Shown: positions 45,427 through 57,039 of the stretch, in pieces
Position numbering within the stretch: the stretch's first letter is position 1
Layout: the number at the start of each line of letters is the position of its first letter
DNA from: Paraspadella gotoi
Taxonomy: Eukaryota; Chaetognatha
Assembly (NCBI GenBank): GCA_051294375.1
Contig: CM119263.1
Coordinates: forward strand, 20,916,695-20,980,694
Length of the DNA: 64,000 nucleotides
Direction of reading: 5' to 3'
Notes under the pieces: model-generated
Told to the model about the DNA's origin: nothing
Seen by the model: the letters and a program-made list of their open reading frames with translations, nothing else
Databases searched by the model: none
Translations under genes and position numbers: made by a program

Positions 45427-47269
45427 ATGACCGCTGATGAACGGTTGGTGGATTTTGGTCCACCATACATCCCCCCTCCCGTAGGGAGAAGTCTGTTGCG
45501 TCTCTTCAGTGAATTGTTGTTGGTGGAAAGTTCGTCACCAAGTTGAGGCATGTCGCCTGATGTGTTGTGGGCGGAAAGTGCATCGCCAGGTTGAGGCATG
45601 TCGACTGAAAGTGTTGTTGTTGCTGTTGTGTTCAGAAGTCGGGCTCACCAATGAAGAGACAGTGATTATTTATATGTTTTAATGATAGAACCGTTCAATA
45701 TAAGTAGTCCCTGAGCTTCGGATCAGGCTGTAACACCATGTTACAGGCGTTATGTCCATTTTTGTCCATTTTTACTTACAACTTCTGATTTGAATGCCAA
45801 GGAAAGCCGAGAAAAATTTTTTACTTTGGAAATCCGTTCTTTCTTATCTTCTTTACCTCTGGGTAATTTTATTAGCTTAAATCATTTATAGTTTGCCTAT
45901 GAATCAATTTTAAAGTTAACAAGCCAACAAGTTTGAGTTTCAGTCTTTATCATAATTTGTTAAACAAAAATAAATCAAATTGGTTTAAATTAACAGAAAA
46001 TATAGCCTATTGAATAAGCTTTTAACGCCTATAAAATTATCAAAAAAACTTTTTTGGTTTAGCCACAAATAATTTTTAAAGACGTCTTTTAATTTGTGAC
46101 TTTTTGTGACTTGCATTTATTTTTGATAAAGAGAATATTTTCAACTCATTTATTAGTTTTAAAAGATGAGGTACATACTGACCTTGATTAATTAAAAAAA
46201 ACCGCATTCTTTTAACCCAATGGAAAGCGTCAGGATTTGTTTTTTCTCAGAATCGACAGATTTTGCGGAAATTTTTTACGCAAAATCTGTCGATTTACTA
46301 AATTTGCTAGGCAACCAAAATTGAAAGAAAAATCATGCGCTACCGTTCATTTTCTTTCTTATAATGCATTTTAAAGATTTTCTTTGATTTGGCTCAATGT
46401 AAATGTAATGAGAGGAAATAGGAAAGGGAAAAAAAGAAAAGGAGAAGAATGAAAGAGAGGGTAAAAGGCAAAAAAACAAAGGAAAATGGGGAAAAAATAG
46501 TGAAACAATTGTAAGGTAAAAAAAGATTGGAAAAATGGAAAGAAAAAGAGGGGAAAAGAAAGGGAAAGAATGAAGATGAAAAAAAAGGTGAGGAAAGTGC
46601 ATGAGTGGCAGAAAAAGGTAGGGGCCAAAAAAATGGTAAGTGACAGCGTGAGAAGTAAGGGAGGAAAGAGGAAGAGGAAAATATAAAGTAAGAGAAGAAA
46701 AGAGGTGAAGAAAAATAATCAGGAAAAGCGTATGAAGAAAAAAAAATTGTATCAGATAATGTGGCGTCTTACATAAAATCTTTTGTGTAAGTAAAAGACA
46801 TGAGGATTCTTATAAGCCTAATAAGGAATTCGATCTTTAAAAATTATCTGTACCATAAAAATTCAAACATACTTATTTCTAGAATTAAGCAGTTAATGAG
46901 ATTAGATTGACAAGCATTGAAGAAATCATGTCTTACCATATTTTTAACTCATAGAAATTTACATGGGAAGTTCTAAGTGATAAGAAGGAGATAACTTAAA
47001 AAAAAATTCAACATTTTTCTAATAGAGAATTCCGTTCAAATCTGACTACCCAAATTGCAAACGCGTTTGCCAGAAATTCGGTTAAAAAACACTTGTAAAA
47101 ACGCACAATTCCGAGTGCGTTACATCTGAAGAGCTTGTCCTATTCGTTTTATGGCATTTGATGAAGGATTTAATATCAAACAAGCCAGGGGAAATACACT
47201 ACTCATCTCCGGAGAATTTTCAAACCTAAGTTGTAGTTCATTCAAATAGCGATGTCGCCTTATGCAATA

Positions 47270-48300
47270 GCGACGATCCTTATGCTTTTAAGATTTTTAA
47301 ACTTGCATCATTTTCAAACTTTCATAATTTTTTTCAACTTGCATTCCGTCAAAACTTTATATCTAGCATCTTCCCTCACTTCCTTACCGGGACTCACAAA
47401 ATTTCATCTCAATCTATCAATGGGTAAAATAAATAAAAAATCAAGTTAAATGTGACTCATATTTTTCATTTAAACTCATTTCCACTGTGTTACGTTTCCA
47501 CTGAAACTTCTATATCCAAAGCTTCTCATACGTTTTCCTACCACACACAAAATTCAACTCAATCTATCCATCCAATTTATATTAATGGATATTTATTGGT
47601 TAAAATAAGTAAAAAGATTTTAAGTAAATTTCGACTTATGTTTTTTCCATTTAAACTTAATTTCCACCACACGATTCCATCGAAATTTATATCCAGCTTT
47701 ATCACACACTGTCCACCCACACACAAAATTTAATTCCAATCCACCAGCCAATCACGAGTATTGGAGCTTTTTGCTAAGATGGGACGGCATGGACGGATTG
47801 ATTGGACTAATTAATTATTTATTGATTAATTTATTTACTAATTGATTAATTAACTGATTAATTATTCATTTATAATTACATCCTGGCAGATACATTAAAT
47901 AAAAGGAAAAGAAGCATAATCAATTAGTAAAACAGGTTTTTGTTTTTCCATTAAACTCATTTCCACTCAAGCTATTCCATCGAACTTGATTATCCTGTTC
48001 AATCACACACTTCTACCACATACAAAATTCCAGTCAATCAGCACATCCACTCATGAGCAATGGTGTTCAAATAGTGAATATATTTTTTTGTTTTCCATTT
48101 AAACGTCATTTCCACTCGGACGATTCCATCGAAACTTATATCCAGCTCAATCACACACTTAAACCTATCCAACACAAAAATTTCATTTAAAATCCATCCA
48201 TCCAATCACGATAATTGTGTTTTTCTCTAAGGTGGACGGCACGGAAGCGGACGGACGGACGGACGGACAGACAGACGGACGGCGGACATCATTTTTTTTG
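47270..48300 (+). repeat. tandem array, CCATTTAAACTCATTTCCACTC family
   Basis: Four or more irregular units of about 150-240 bp share CCATTTAAACTCATTTCCAC, CGATTCCATCGAAACTTATA, AATCACACACTT, CACACACAAAATTTCA, ATCCATCCAATCACGA and TTTTTGCTAAG. The last unit ends in a (GGAC)n tract at about 48240-48285. The inverse array is at 58660-59270, and single-unit relatives lie at 23120-23300. Confidence 0.8.
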
Positions 48301-48384
48301 CATAATTTATCATAATTCGATGTTCTGACATGATATAAGTGTGTGCCACGACAAAAAAAAAAAAAAAAAATTATTGAGGGGGCG

Positions 48385-48463
48385 GACCGACGGACCGAAA
48401 AAAGTGAGTTATAAAAAGTGGGAGTTATAGAGTCGGATCTGCTGAAACAGATCCGACTAAAAA
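48385..48463. repeat. terminal palindrome TAGTCGGATCTG...CAGATCCGACTA
   Basis: GTCGGATCTG and CAGATCCGAC are separated by CTGAAA/TATCAG-type spacers and preceded by GACGGACCGAAAAAAGTGAGTTATA. The mirror arrangement is at 58555-58615, with decayed forms at 1897-1945 and 23985-24030. It appears to mark the end of the CCATTTAAACTC array units, and here it abuts composite copy 3. Confidence 0.65.
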
Positions 48464-48726
48464 TGATTCTCTTTAGAAAACTATACTGTGTGTTTTATAG
48501 TAATGAGTATGAATCAAATTTGCATTGTGGTTTAATTTATTTTGCCCTAACAAAATAAGAATTATTTCTTTTAGACTTAGCCTATTTCTTCTCAAGACTC
48601 GCTTGTGTTGTCTCGTACAAACTTCTCTGATCTTGTGGGATCGCGAGCACTTAAAAACGCATCATGGAAGAAGAGAGCGTAGGAGGGGCTTGAAAACTGG
48701 GGAGAGAGGGAGAAAGAGAGAAAGAC

Positions 48727-48760
<34 letters not shown>

Positions 48761-50364
48761 AATCTGCATATTGCATAACTCGACTGGCTCTAAACTTTTG
48801 GGAAGGGAGGCGATGGAGGAGAGAGAGAGAGAGACGAGAGAGAGAGAGAGAGAAGAAAAGAGAGAGAGACGAGAGAGAGAGAAGAGAAAGAAACACAGTG
48901 ATTTACTGACTGTGAAGTTGTGAACCAAAAATCAGTTCCAATGCAAATTTTTTTGTAGTTCGAAGCCAAGTTGCGAAATTCAATGTAAAATGAAAAAAAA
49001 AAATCCATATCCAATTTCCAGGGAAACAGTAACAACTTAGAATAATCACGCAAGCTCGCATCTTCTTCTTCATCCTACATATTACAATTCAAATTCGTAA
49101 AATTAAAAATTTTTCTTTTTCCTTTCAAAATTTGACCATATTTTTTAAATGTGCCTCGTTCAAACAAAATTCATAATTAGGTAAGTTTGTAATCAGGCAT
49201 TGAGATAAGCTAACCCTCCTATAAATATAAGCTCATTAAATAAAGCCGTAAGCTCATGACCATTAGGTACCGGGATCTATTCCTGGTAGTATAGTATCTA
49301 TAGTTGGTAATAAGAAATCTAAAGTTAGCCGTAAATTATAAAAATATTTCAAAACTTTTCCATTGAGCCAAGAGTACTGAAAATACGGAGGTATTCTTTA
49401 TCACACTTAGCATTTATCCTAAAGTTATTTAAGTTTGAAGCTTAGTTCAGGGGTTAAAATTAAATTTAGGAATTAGGAAATGAACTGGGGTTCTTCGGAG
49501 AATAGTGTTTAGGAAAATTTCCCTCCATAAAATGTTTTAACTCGATTCGAATCTTGACTTTGATTCTAATGTGGCGCCGCACAGTAATAAAAAAAAAATA
49601 AAAACTGGATAAAAGCCACTTGAACATACGGCATAAATACATATTCAGTCTTTTCATAGTAATAGGTACAAAGCGCTTATGTAAGATAACAGTTTCCAAA
49701 AATTATTCTTTCTCAAGTTATAAGCAAATCTCATTTTGGGTGAGTCTTTGAATGTTTGTTTCACCCAAATGGGTAGAAGAGAAAAATTATTTGACTTTGT
49801 TATATTAAAGCTCTTGTCAAATTTGTTTATAAATAAAAAAATATTTTATATAAGTTACTATGATGATATGAAAAACATAGTAAAAACTCATAGAATTCAG
49901 CCGATTTCAAGACAACCAGATTTATTTCCTAATGATACATCTTATCTACTCATCAGTTAATAATTAAATCTCATCCGCATTTGTCCGCCTTTTGAGAAAT
50001 CCAAAATGCTTTTCATTCAAAAATAATCAAAAAGAATTCGATATTCTTCAGAAATTACCATATGATTATTTTCTTTGATCGATTTTCCAATCTTAATTTG
50101 TTTAGTGCACTTTTAAAAAGATTAAATTAATGTTTATATTTAGCAAACATACACCTATTACTTATAACATAATAAAGAAAAAATATTAAGTTGGGTCAAT
50201 TTCTTTTTAAGATCGAAATTATAAATCAAAAGTCGTTCAACTACCAAATTTGTCGGTTAATGAAATTTTTCTACCAAATATTTTCAAAATCACTTTTATC
50301 ATTTAAAATGTTTAAAAGAACCTCAATGGGCATCTCTGCATAATCAGCATACAAAAAAGAGAGT
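48461..50364 (+). repeat. composite repeat, copy 3, left part
   Basis: It matches 41583-43517 of copy 2 in order, including the GA tracts and the CTCGACTGGCTCTAAACTTTTGGG word. It is interrupted at GAGAG (50359-50363) by the LTR element and resumes at 57040. It has no supported gene; the Arg-Glu frames come from GA tracts. Confidence 0.88.
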
Positions 50365-51092
50365 TGTTACGAAATATTATCAATATATATACCGTGGAAA
50401 TCAAATTCTCTTCTCTTTCACCCCGATGCTCTTTTATTTCTATTTTACTTAACGCAAGGAAATTTCTAATTCTTCCGCCCGATCACAGCGACATCTCTGG
50501 TTTCTAATTATGTATCATAGTATATATACTTAAGTACAGCTCCGCAGTGGCTACGCATTGCTGTCTGATTGGTTCCCGCCGTTTCGTCAGATCTCAGCAT
50601 TGATTTCTTATCGAACGTGTAACCTCTCAAGATTTGTTCAGCTTGCAATGCGTTTTTACTACTTTAAAAGATAATAAATCGCTATTTAATGATATGCTCG
50701 GAAACTTCTTTTTAATAAGAAACTAGTGATCGCTGGATTGGTGGACTTTCCTGTGATAGAGGCAACCATTTTCTACAAATTTAGGCTTCAGAAACAAGTA
50801 GATGGATTCTTTAAACTTTTAGTATATATATTTGCTGAGTGTGTATTTAAATGTTTGTTATTCTTTGCCCAGGACTTTCTAAACTCTCTACTCCTCAAGT
50901 CTATTACATCAACTAAAGTGCCTGGGCTTAGAACTTTGTTGTATGATACCTCATCTTGAGCGTTCACAAGACCCGCGCCATACGTTCGTCCGCCCGACCA
51001 TCTAAACTCGAATTCTCTCGTTTTGATAGCGCAGATTCGCTCCCAGCCAGTTAGTGTCAAAGACAGCCACCTCTACGAACATAGTTCAAACA
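50365..51092 (+). repeat. 5' long terminal repeat, 728 bp
   Basis: It begins TGTTACGAAATATTATC and ends AGTTCAAACA. One extra T separates it from the GAGAG duplication. TATATATACCGTGG near the start and AATAAATCGC near 50680 are possible promoter and polyadenylation words. The tRNA primer site after it was not identified. Confidence 0.88.
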
Positions 51093-52099
51093 TTTAGAAG
51101 TCTTCGTTTGCGGATTCGTCTTTCTTCAAGCGTTTCGTCGCAAGATTCTCTAAGCCTCAACGGTTTTCGCGGCAACCCGTTGAGAGAAGTCCCGCCTGCG
51201 TCGGCCTTCTGGGTGGCCGAGCGAATTGACGGATTCCATCATCGAAAGAAACTTGCAAAACTTTCGACGGACGTAAGGATCCCTGCGGCGCCTTCCGGCT
51301 CTGCTTTCATTGCCGATTAGGGGATCCTAACTAGCGACGACGCCGTCGGCTAATTTTGGACACGTCGACGGATTGTGCCATCGCCGCTCCTCTCGAACTA
51401 GCAGTGAGATTGAAGCGGTTTCGATTCGTTCTTATTTCTGCAATCTTCGCTCTTCGGCTGCTACGACTTCGCCGAAGCTTTCCAATGATTTCAACGCCGC
51501 GTTTGTCACCTGCGCAGTGAATAGGATCGCGTGGAAATAAAGCGCGGCGAGATTAATTGCGTCGTGCGCGAGCTCGAGTGCCGAAATTCTTTGATCGGAA
51601 ATTCCCCTTCGCGTTTTTGCGGACTTCGTCGCTCGTTTGTAAGACGAATTTAGATTGCGCTAGTGCGCACGAACGAGGAAAAAATCGATTAACTTCGCGA
51701 CGCCGACAGTATTCCCCCTACCAAAATTTCTACGAGATATCTGGACTTTACCCCTTCTTCAAAGCGGGACATGATTCAGTCCTGAACGCACGTACCTTTC
51801 AAGGAATGCAACTCTTCCTGCCGTAAACCTTCACGTCGATGAAGTGTCGATAGGCCCATGCGATATCGTACGATCGCCCGCCAAAACCACTCGACACAAG
51901 AAAACATTGCCGGTCGCCAACGCGAAGACACGAGTCCGTGCAGTCTACGAAAGAATCCGGGCCGCTATTTCAGGAGGAAATGGCGAAGACGAGGCGATGG
52001 AAGTTTCTGTTCGCGGCTCCCTCAACCGCCTCCATAATATTCTTGGGCGCGCCGCTTTCTCAATTCGCGGGCTAACTGTGTCGACGCGAGCCTCATCGG

Positions 52100-52549
52100 T
52101 TGAAAGCATCGCTTCGACCAGGACGTCCCGGGCTCCGTTGCAACAAGGCATGGACGACGATGCCTGAGTTGCCGGATATCCCTCTGAAAGGGAAACCGAT
52201 TCTCGGCTTGCAAACCGTCCCGACGAACGGTAAAGGCGTGGCGTCCATCCGGCCGTTTCTCGCCCCCTCCACCGTCTGCCAGAAAAGAAGACGCTCGATA
52301 CGCCGATCCGTCTTATTTTCCGTCCAACATCCAAGTGAGTTCGAGGATAATTGCGCCACCGAGGAAAATAATACATCCCGACCCTATACGATCGACCCGG
52401 CCGAACGACTGTCTGCGTTTCTCGCGGAGTTGCGTCCGACCGCTTCGGCGGTAGGGCTTGGGCTGACCCCTGAGACTGCTGCGGTTACTTCTACAGGAAC
52501 ACGAGAGCCTCATAGTCTATCTTCGGACATCGATGCCGCCGCCAATTGA
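52100..52549 (+). CDS. longest open frame inside the LTR element, unassigned
   Basis: 149 codons in the GC-rich part, with segments such as MPELPDIPLKGKPILGLQTV and TIDPAERLSAFLAELRP. The minus strand is open over the same interval (52376-51945), which weakens both readings. There is no zinc knuckle, protease or polymerase motif. Its position shortly after the 5' LTR would suit a gag, but this is inference only. Confidence 0.25.
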   Translation: MKASLRPGRPGLRCNKAWTTMPELPDIPLKGKPILGLQTVPTNGKGVASIRPFLAPSTVCQKRRRSIRRSVLFSVQHPSEFEDNCATEENNTSRPYTIDPAERLSAFLAELRPTASAVGLGLTPETAAVTSTGTREPHSLSSDIDAAAN

Positions 52550-55366
52550 GATCAACCCCGCGGAAGGCTCGGTAGCCGATTTGACGGTCTCTCGGTCGGC
52601 GTCGAGAGGACGCTGCGCCGGATTTTAGTGCCGATTTTTTTCGACTCTTCGTGGAGCATCGGAAAACTGAGAGCGATGCGTGACGGCCGACGGATCGCAT
52701 AACGTAACTAGCCGCCGCAGATCGCCGCCATTTAAGGACGAGAGTGGCAAAAGCAAAACGAGAGAAGAGAGAGAATATGGCTAAGCGTCAGCCACGCCCC
52801 TTTTTCTCACGCCTGCGAATTTTTCCCCAAATTCCCACGTTGTGGAATGCACGCAATATCCGGTTTCGCCTGCTGCGACGAACCTTCCGGTTCAAGTGGA
52901 CGCTCGGATCGTGACGACGATTACGGGTTGAAGCTTGGATCTCGAAGGCGGCGTTCGAGCGTAGAGAACTTATACGGCGGACATTTCTGAGAATAAGCAG
53001 CGTGTGCTTTCCTTTTTTTTAGTTTTAATATTAATTTTTAGCTTTTTACATTATTTTTTTTTTTTGCTTTAGTTAAATATTTATTTTGTAGGTTTTTAGT
53101 TATTTTGTGTGTCTTGGTTTTCGACAGGTTAACCTCAACTTTCAATCGATCGTACGGCTCGTTATCTCCGAGAAAGTGTTATTAACCATTCATGCCTTTT
53201 TTCCCAGGTTTTCGTAACTTTACGCCTCGGGGCTAATTTGCGATTTTCCTCGCTGGGGGAAATTTCTCCCCAAGCATTACAAATTAACTACGCGTAGTTC
53301 TCCCTTTGTATTTTGGGACTTAGACGATTTTTTCTGCTAAATTTTTTTTTCGAATAATTTTTCTCTTTTTGTACAACAAGGTTCGTTCCCTCTCGTTGTG
53401 CGGGGGTCAGTCCAATTTTTTGATATGAATAATTAGTATTTTTTTAGAAAAAAATATTTTTTAATAATACTTTGTTCGTTTTTTAGAAAATGGATATTTT
53501 TTTCGATTGTTTAGTATTAAGTTACTAACCCATTAAATTTCAAAGTGTATTTTTAGTTTCTTTTTCAGATTCGTTTTCGTAGGACGTTGAGAAAAAAGGT
53601 GAAGATTGAGTCAAGGTCAAGGCTTCTTGTTAAGCGAGAGGAGGGACAAAACAACCAACGCTCGCCAAAGCGTGTTCTTCCCGACCAGAACAAGACGGAG
53701 AACGAAACCACTCTCCGGAGCTGGTGTTGCCAACCACCCCACTGCATAGGAACGCCCGATCTTGCCACATTTTTTGTATTTATTGTTAGCTTTTGTATTT
53801 TTTATAGCTCAGAGAAGATGCGACAATTTAGAGTAGGTAAGAATAATATAGATTATCTCTCTTTGATCGTTTATATATTCATAATTTGCCCCTAACGTTT
53901 TTCAGGCTTTTATAAATTTTGCTTCGCTATTCGAATGTCTCTAGACGGACGGAGTCTCGCGAGTCGACGCTAAAATATCACAAATATTTAGGCCTTCGGA
54001 GTGACGGTCTCCTCGTTCAAGGACTGTCTCCCTGCGCGCCGCTTAGGCGGGCGCACTTCCTTTACGTATAGCCGGTCCGTTCAGAATGTTGGAAAAGTCG
54101 CTCGGAACTTCGAATATTTTTTCCTAAATCGGTTACGATACAGTTGTTTGTTTGTACCTTCGCCTCCTTCTTGGCGACTCGAACAACTTTACCGAAAACC
54201 TTTAAGTTTACTGCCCTATCGAACGTTTACGACGCGGTTTCTCTGCATGGCAAGTTAAATCTTTCGTATTCGTTGGTATATTGTACGCCCACTTTTTGTG
54301 TTTTTCTCCCTTAAAATAAGTTAGCAGGGTGCTGGGCTAGGGAGCCAGCGACGAGAAGGTTTATCATTGTTATTGCTTTGCTTACTTTTTGGCAGGGTTT
54401 GAGGTCTCGCCCCATCCGTAGTCATATTGCTTTGCCTTGCCGAAATACTTGATCTCGTTGCTTCGCATTCGGATGGCTTAAAGTAAGGGGAAACCAATAA
54501 AATAACTTCCTTCAGCGCAATTTAGATTTGATTACGTTTTTAGAGTGATAGATATTAGTTTTCGTATTTATTCGGGTTTTGTTTAGGTATTGATTTCGTT
54601 TTAGGTCTAGTCTAACATTTTATTTTTTGCCAACCTACTACGACATAAGTAGATAGAGGAATGTTATTATTTTTGTTTTCAGTGTATTTCACAGCTTATA
54701 TTTCAAGAATAGTTCATTCAAGAAGAAGAAGATTTACAAGATTCAACGACGGAAGATATTAGTACAATTCGATTGTTTCAATTTACTATTTTTCCCGTAG
54801 GAGTAGTCTAAGATTTTTTTGTGTCGTAGTACGGTGTGCGTCTCCTAATAGTTTTTGGTAAGGAGTCGAATATACGCAGATCTCAAAGATTCGGTCTTCG
54901 TTATCGGGGTCCTCATCGAGAATCGTAGAGGGACGTTTGAGAATTGCTTGTGACATGACTGAAGATATGCTTGGCGGATTCTCTGATGCGGCCCACCTGC
55001 GTAAGGGAAAATTTGAATATTGAGATTGTGTTATTCGCCTCAGGTTGTTCGTGACCATGAAAAGGACCTTTTTGGCCCTCGCCATGTTCGATTGAAGGTT
55101 GAAGGGTTGATTCGTTCTTAGCCGTCCGAAATTTACCTCGAGATCCTAATTTCGTTCCTGCGGGGGCGGGAAAGTTGCATTTTGGTGAGCGTGTATATCG
55201 CTTTACAAGATCGACAACCTTTTTTATTTTTCTTTTACCTTTTCGGTCTTGAATTCGAATTGGTTCGGCGTGCCGTATTGTCCTAACAAATTCGGGCTTC
55301 CATTAATATTCACGCTTCTTTCCTAGTTGGTACTTTCGGAAGTCACGGGTGTTACAATATGTCGGG

Positions 55367-55480
55367 CCGGAAGATCGGCACCCGAGGGTCAGTTAACAAC
55401 CGGTCTTCCGTCTACGACCCTAAGTGGAAAAATATCGGCGTTTAAAGTCGGCCACCGGGTCCAGTTATAACCGACTTTAG
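55367..55480. ncRNA. twin hairpins with conserved loops and changed stems
   Basis: Hairpin 1 pairs CGGAAGATCGG (55368-55378) with CCGGTCTTCCG (55400-55410). Hairpin 2 pairs TAAAGTCGG (55443-55451) with CCGACTTTA (55471-55479). The loops are alike (CACCCGAGGGTCAGTTAACAA and CCACCGGGTCCAGTTATAA) although the stems differ. This is a tandem structural repeat in the 3' part of the LTR element, upstream of the 3' LTR. Confidence 0.6.
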
Positions 55481-56299
55481 ATTTCGATAAAGGCTATATT
55501 GTTTTGCTTTATTATTTAGTAATTTGGTTAGTGATATGCCCGGAAGCTAGTAAACCGAAATTCTATTTTTTGTCAGTAGTCAGTTAGATGATATTTAGCT
55601 CCCAATGTCTCATTCCCCCCTGCCTTGTGTCAATTTATTTCTAGGATCTTTTGTTCATTTTTTCGTTAGCGGGAAGTGTTTTTTAGAGTCAGAAGAAGTC
55701 TCAGTTTGTTAGCGTTTTCGTTTGTATAATAATGGTTGTTTAACGGGTGACTGAAACACGCCGTTCGAGTCAGGATTTACCTTTTTTATTTCGCAGTCAG
55801 TTTGGTACGCTTCGGTAACCGTAACACGGCGCTTCGCGATGAGCGGGGCATATGCGATCTCGAGCTGTACGCGTGACACCGATGTACGAATCGAACTTCG
55901 AAGCCTGTTTTTTGAGTCAGACAGAAGAATTTGATATTACGGCTTAATGTATTTACCATCTCGTACAATTTTGATCATAATTCGTGTCTTTGTACTCACT
56001 GTTTCGTCTTCAAAACTCATGACTTGAAGTACAACCGCGTGTGGAGAGAGCTAGCGCTCGCGTCAGTTGTCGTCTGCCGCGTGCTCGTCTCTCCGTTTGT
56101 CGGCTTTGAGGAAACGTGTTCCTGTTTTATGGATCGCACAGTTTATTTTAGTTTTAGCAAGTAAGTCTGGGCGCATTTTTTGCATACTCAGCTTTAAAAT
56201 TTTTTCCTTCTCTACTTTCCATCCCCACTGCGCCCGGATATATTGATTGATTATTTCTAGACATGCTCGGGTATCCCCAGTATTGCCATGTTGTCATGC

Positions 56300-56316
56300 C
56301 TGAGATAGCGGGGCGG
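56300..56316 (+). other. polypurine-like tract before the 3' LTR
   Basis: CTGAGATAGCGGGGCGG lies directly before TGTTACG of the 3' LTR. It is G-rich and mostly purine, in the place where plus-strand priming is expected. Interrupted by C and T, so only suggestive. Confidence 0.4.
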
Positions 56317-57039
56317 TGTTACGAAATCATTATCAATATATATACCGTGGAAATCAAACTTTTCTTCTTTACCACCCCGATGCTTCTTTATTTCTATTTT
56401 ACTAACGCAAGGAAATTCTAATTCTTCCGCGATCACAGCGACATCTCTGGTTTCTAATTTGTATCATAGTATAATATACTTAAGTACAGCTTCCGAGTGG
56501 CTACGCATTGGCTGTTTCTGATGTTCCCGCCGTTTCGTCAGATCCTCAGGCATTGATTCTCTATGACGTGTAACCTCTCAGATTTGTTCAGTCTTGCAAT
56601 GCGTTTTTACTACTTTTAAAAGATAATAAATCGCTATTTAAGATATCTCGGAAACTCTTTTTAATAGAGAAACTAGTGATCGCTGGATTGGTGGACTTTT
56701 CCTTGTGATAGACGGCAACCATTTCTACAAATTTGCATCAGAAACAAGTAAGATGGATTCTTTAAACTTTATATATATATTTGCTGAGTTGTGTATTAAA
56801 ATGTTTTTTATTCTTGCCAGGACTTCTAACTCCTACTCTCAAATTCTACTTACATCAACTAGAAGTGCTGGCTTAGACTTTCGTCGTCAGATACCTCATC
56901 TTGAGCGTCAAGGACCGGCGCATCGTCTCGTCCGCGCCATCTAAACCTCGAATTCCTCTCGTTTTGATAGCGCAGGATCGGCCTCAGCCCAGTTAGTTGT
57001 CAAAGACAGCCAACCTTCTACGAACATAAGTTCAATACA
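56317..57039 (+). repeat. 3' long terminal repeat, 723 bp
   Basis: It begins TGTTACGAAATCATTATC and ends AAGTTCAATACA. Aligned by eye with the 5' LTR, it differs mainly by one-base gaps and few substitutions. Followed by the GAGAG duplication and copy 3 sequence. Confidence 0.88.

Larger units (their letters stand above)
39078..47259 (+). repeat. composite repeat, copy 2 (most complete)
   Basis: The order is as in copy 1: tRNA-like head (39412-39470), CT tracts, ATCATCGCATCA minisatellite (39838-40130), GA/CT tracts, AT-rich body, GTCGTC clusters, SINE pieces (44040-44130; 45000-45165), minus tRNA-like head (45371-45426), then the 11.3-kb-type block and the end word AGCGATGTCGCC. It differs from copy 1 by a Tc1-like insertion (40253-40829) and a tandem doubling of about 230 bp (40832-41066 and 41067-41340). 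No supported gene. Confidence 0.88.
50365..57039 (+). mobile_element. complete LTR element without recognisable pol (LARD-like)
   Basis: The element has long terminal repeats at both ends (TGTTACG...ACA) and GAGAG direct duplications (50359-50363 and 57040-57044). Copy 2 shows the unoccupied site with a single GAGAG at 43513-43517. The element is about 6.7 kb with an inner part of 5.2 kb. No open frame exceeds 150 codons, and none shows a protease DTG, reverse transcriptase YxDD or integrase HHCC pattern. The inner part from 51.1 to 52.9 kb is GC-rich; the rest is mixed. Frames here may be damaged by base-calling indels, so a very decayed gag cannot be ruled out. Class (Gypsy or BEL/Pao) is undetermined. 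Confidence 0.85.

Noticed and set aside
52100-52549. Assigning the frame as gag of a named superfamily
   Set aside because: No zinc knuckle or other diagnostic motif, and the opposite strand is equally open. Left unassigned.
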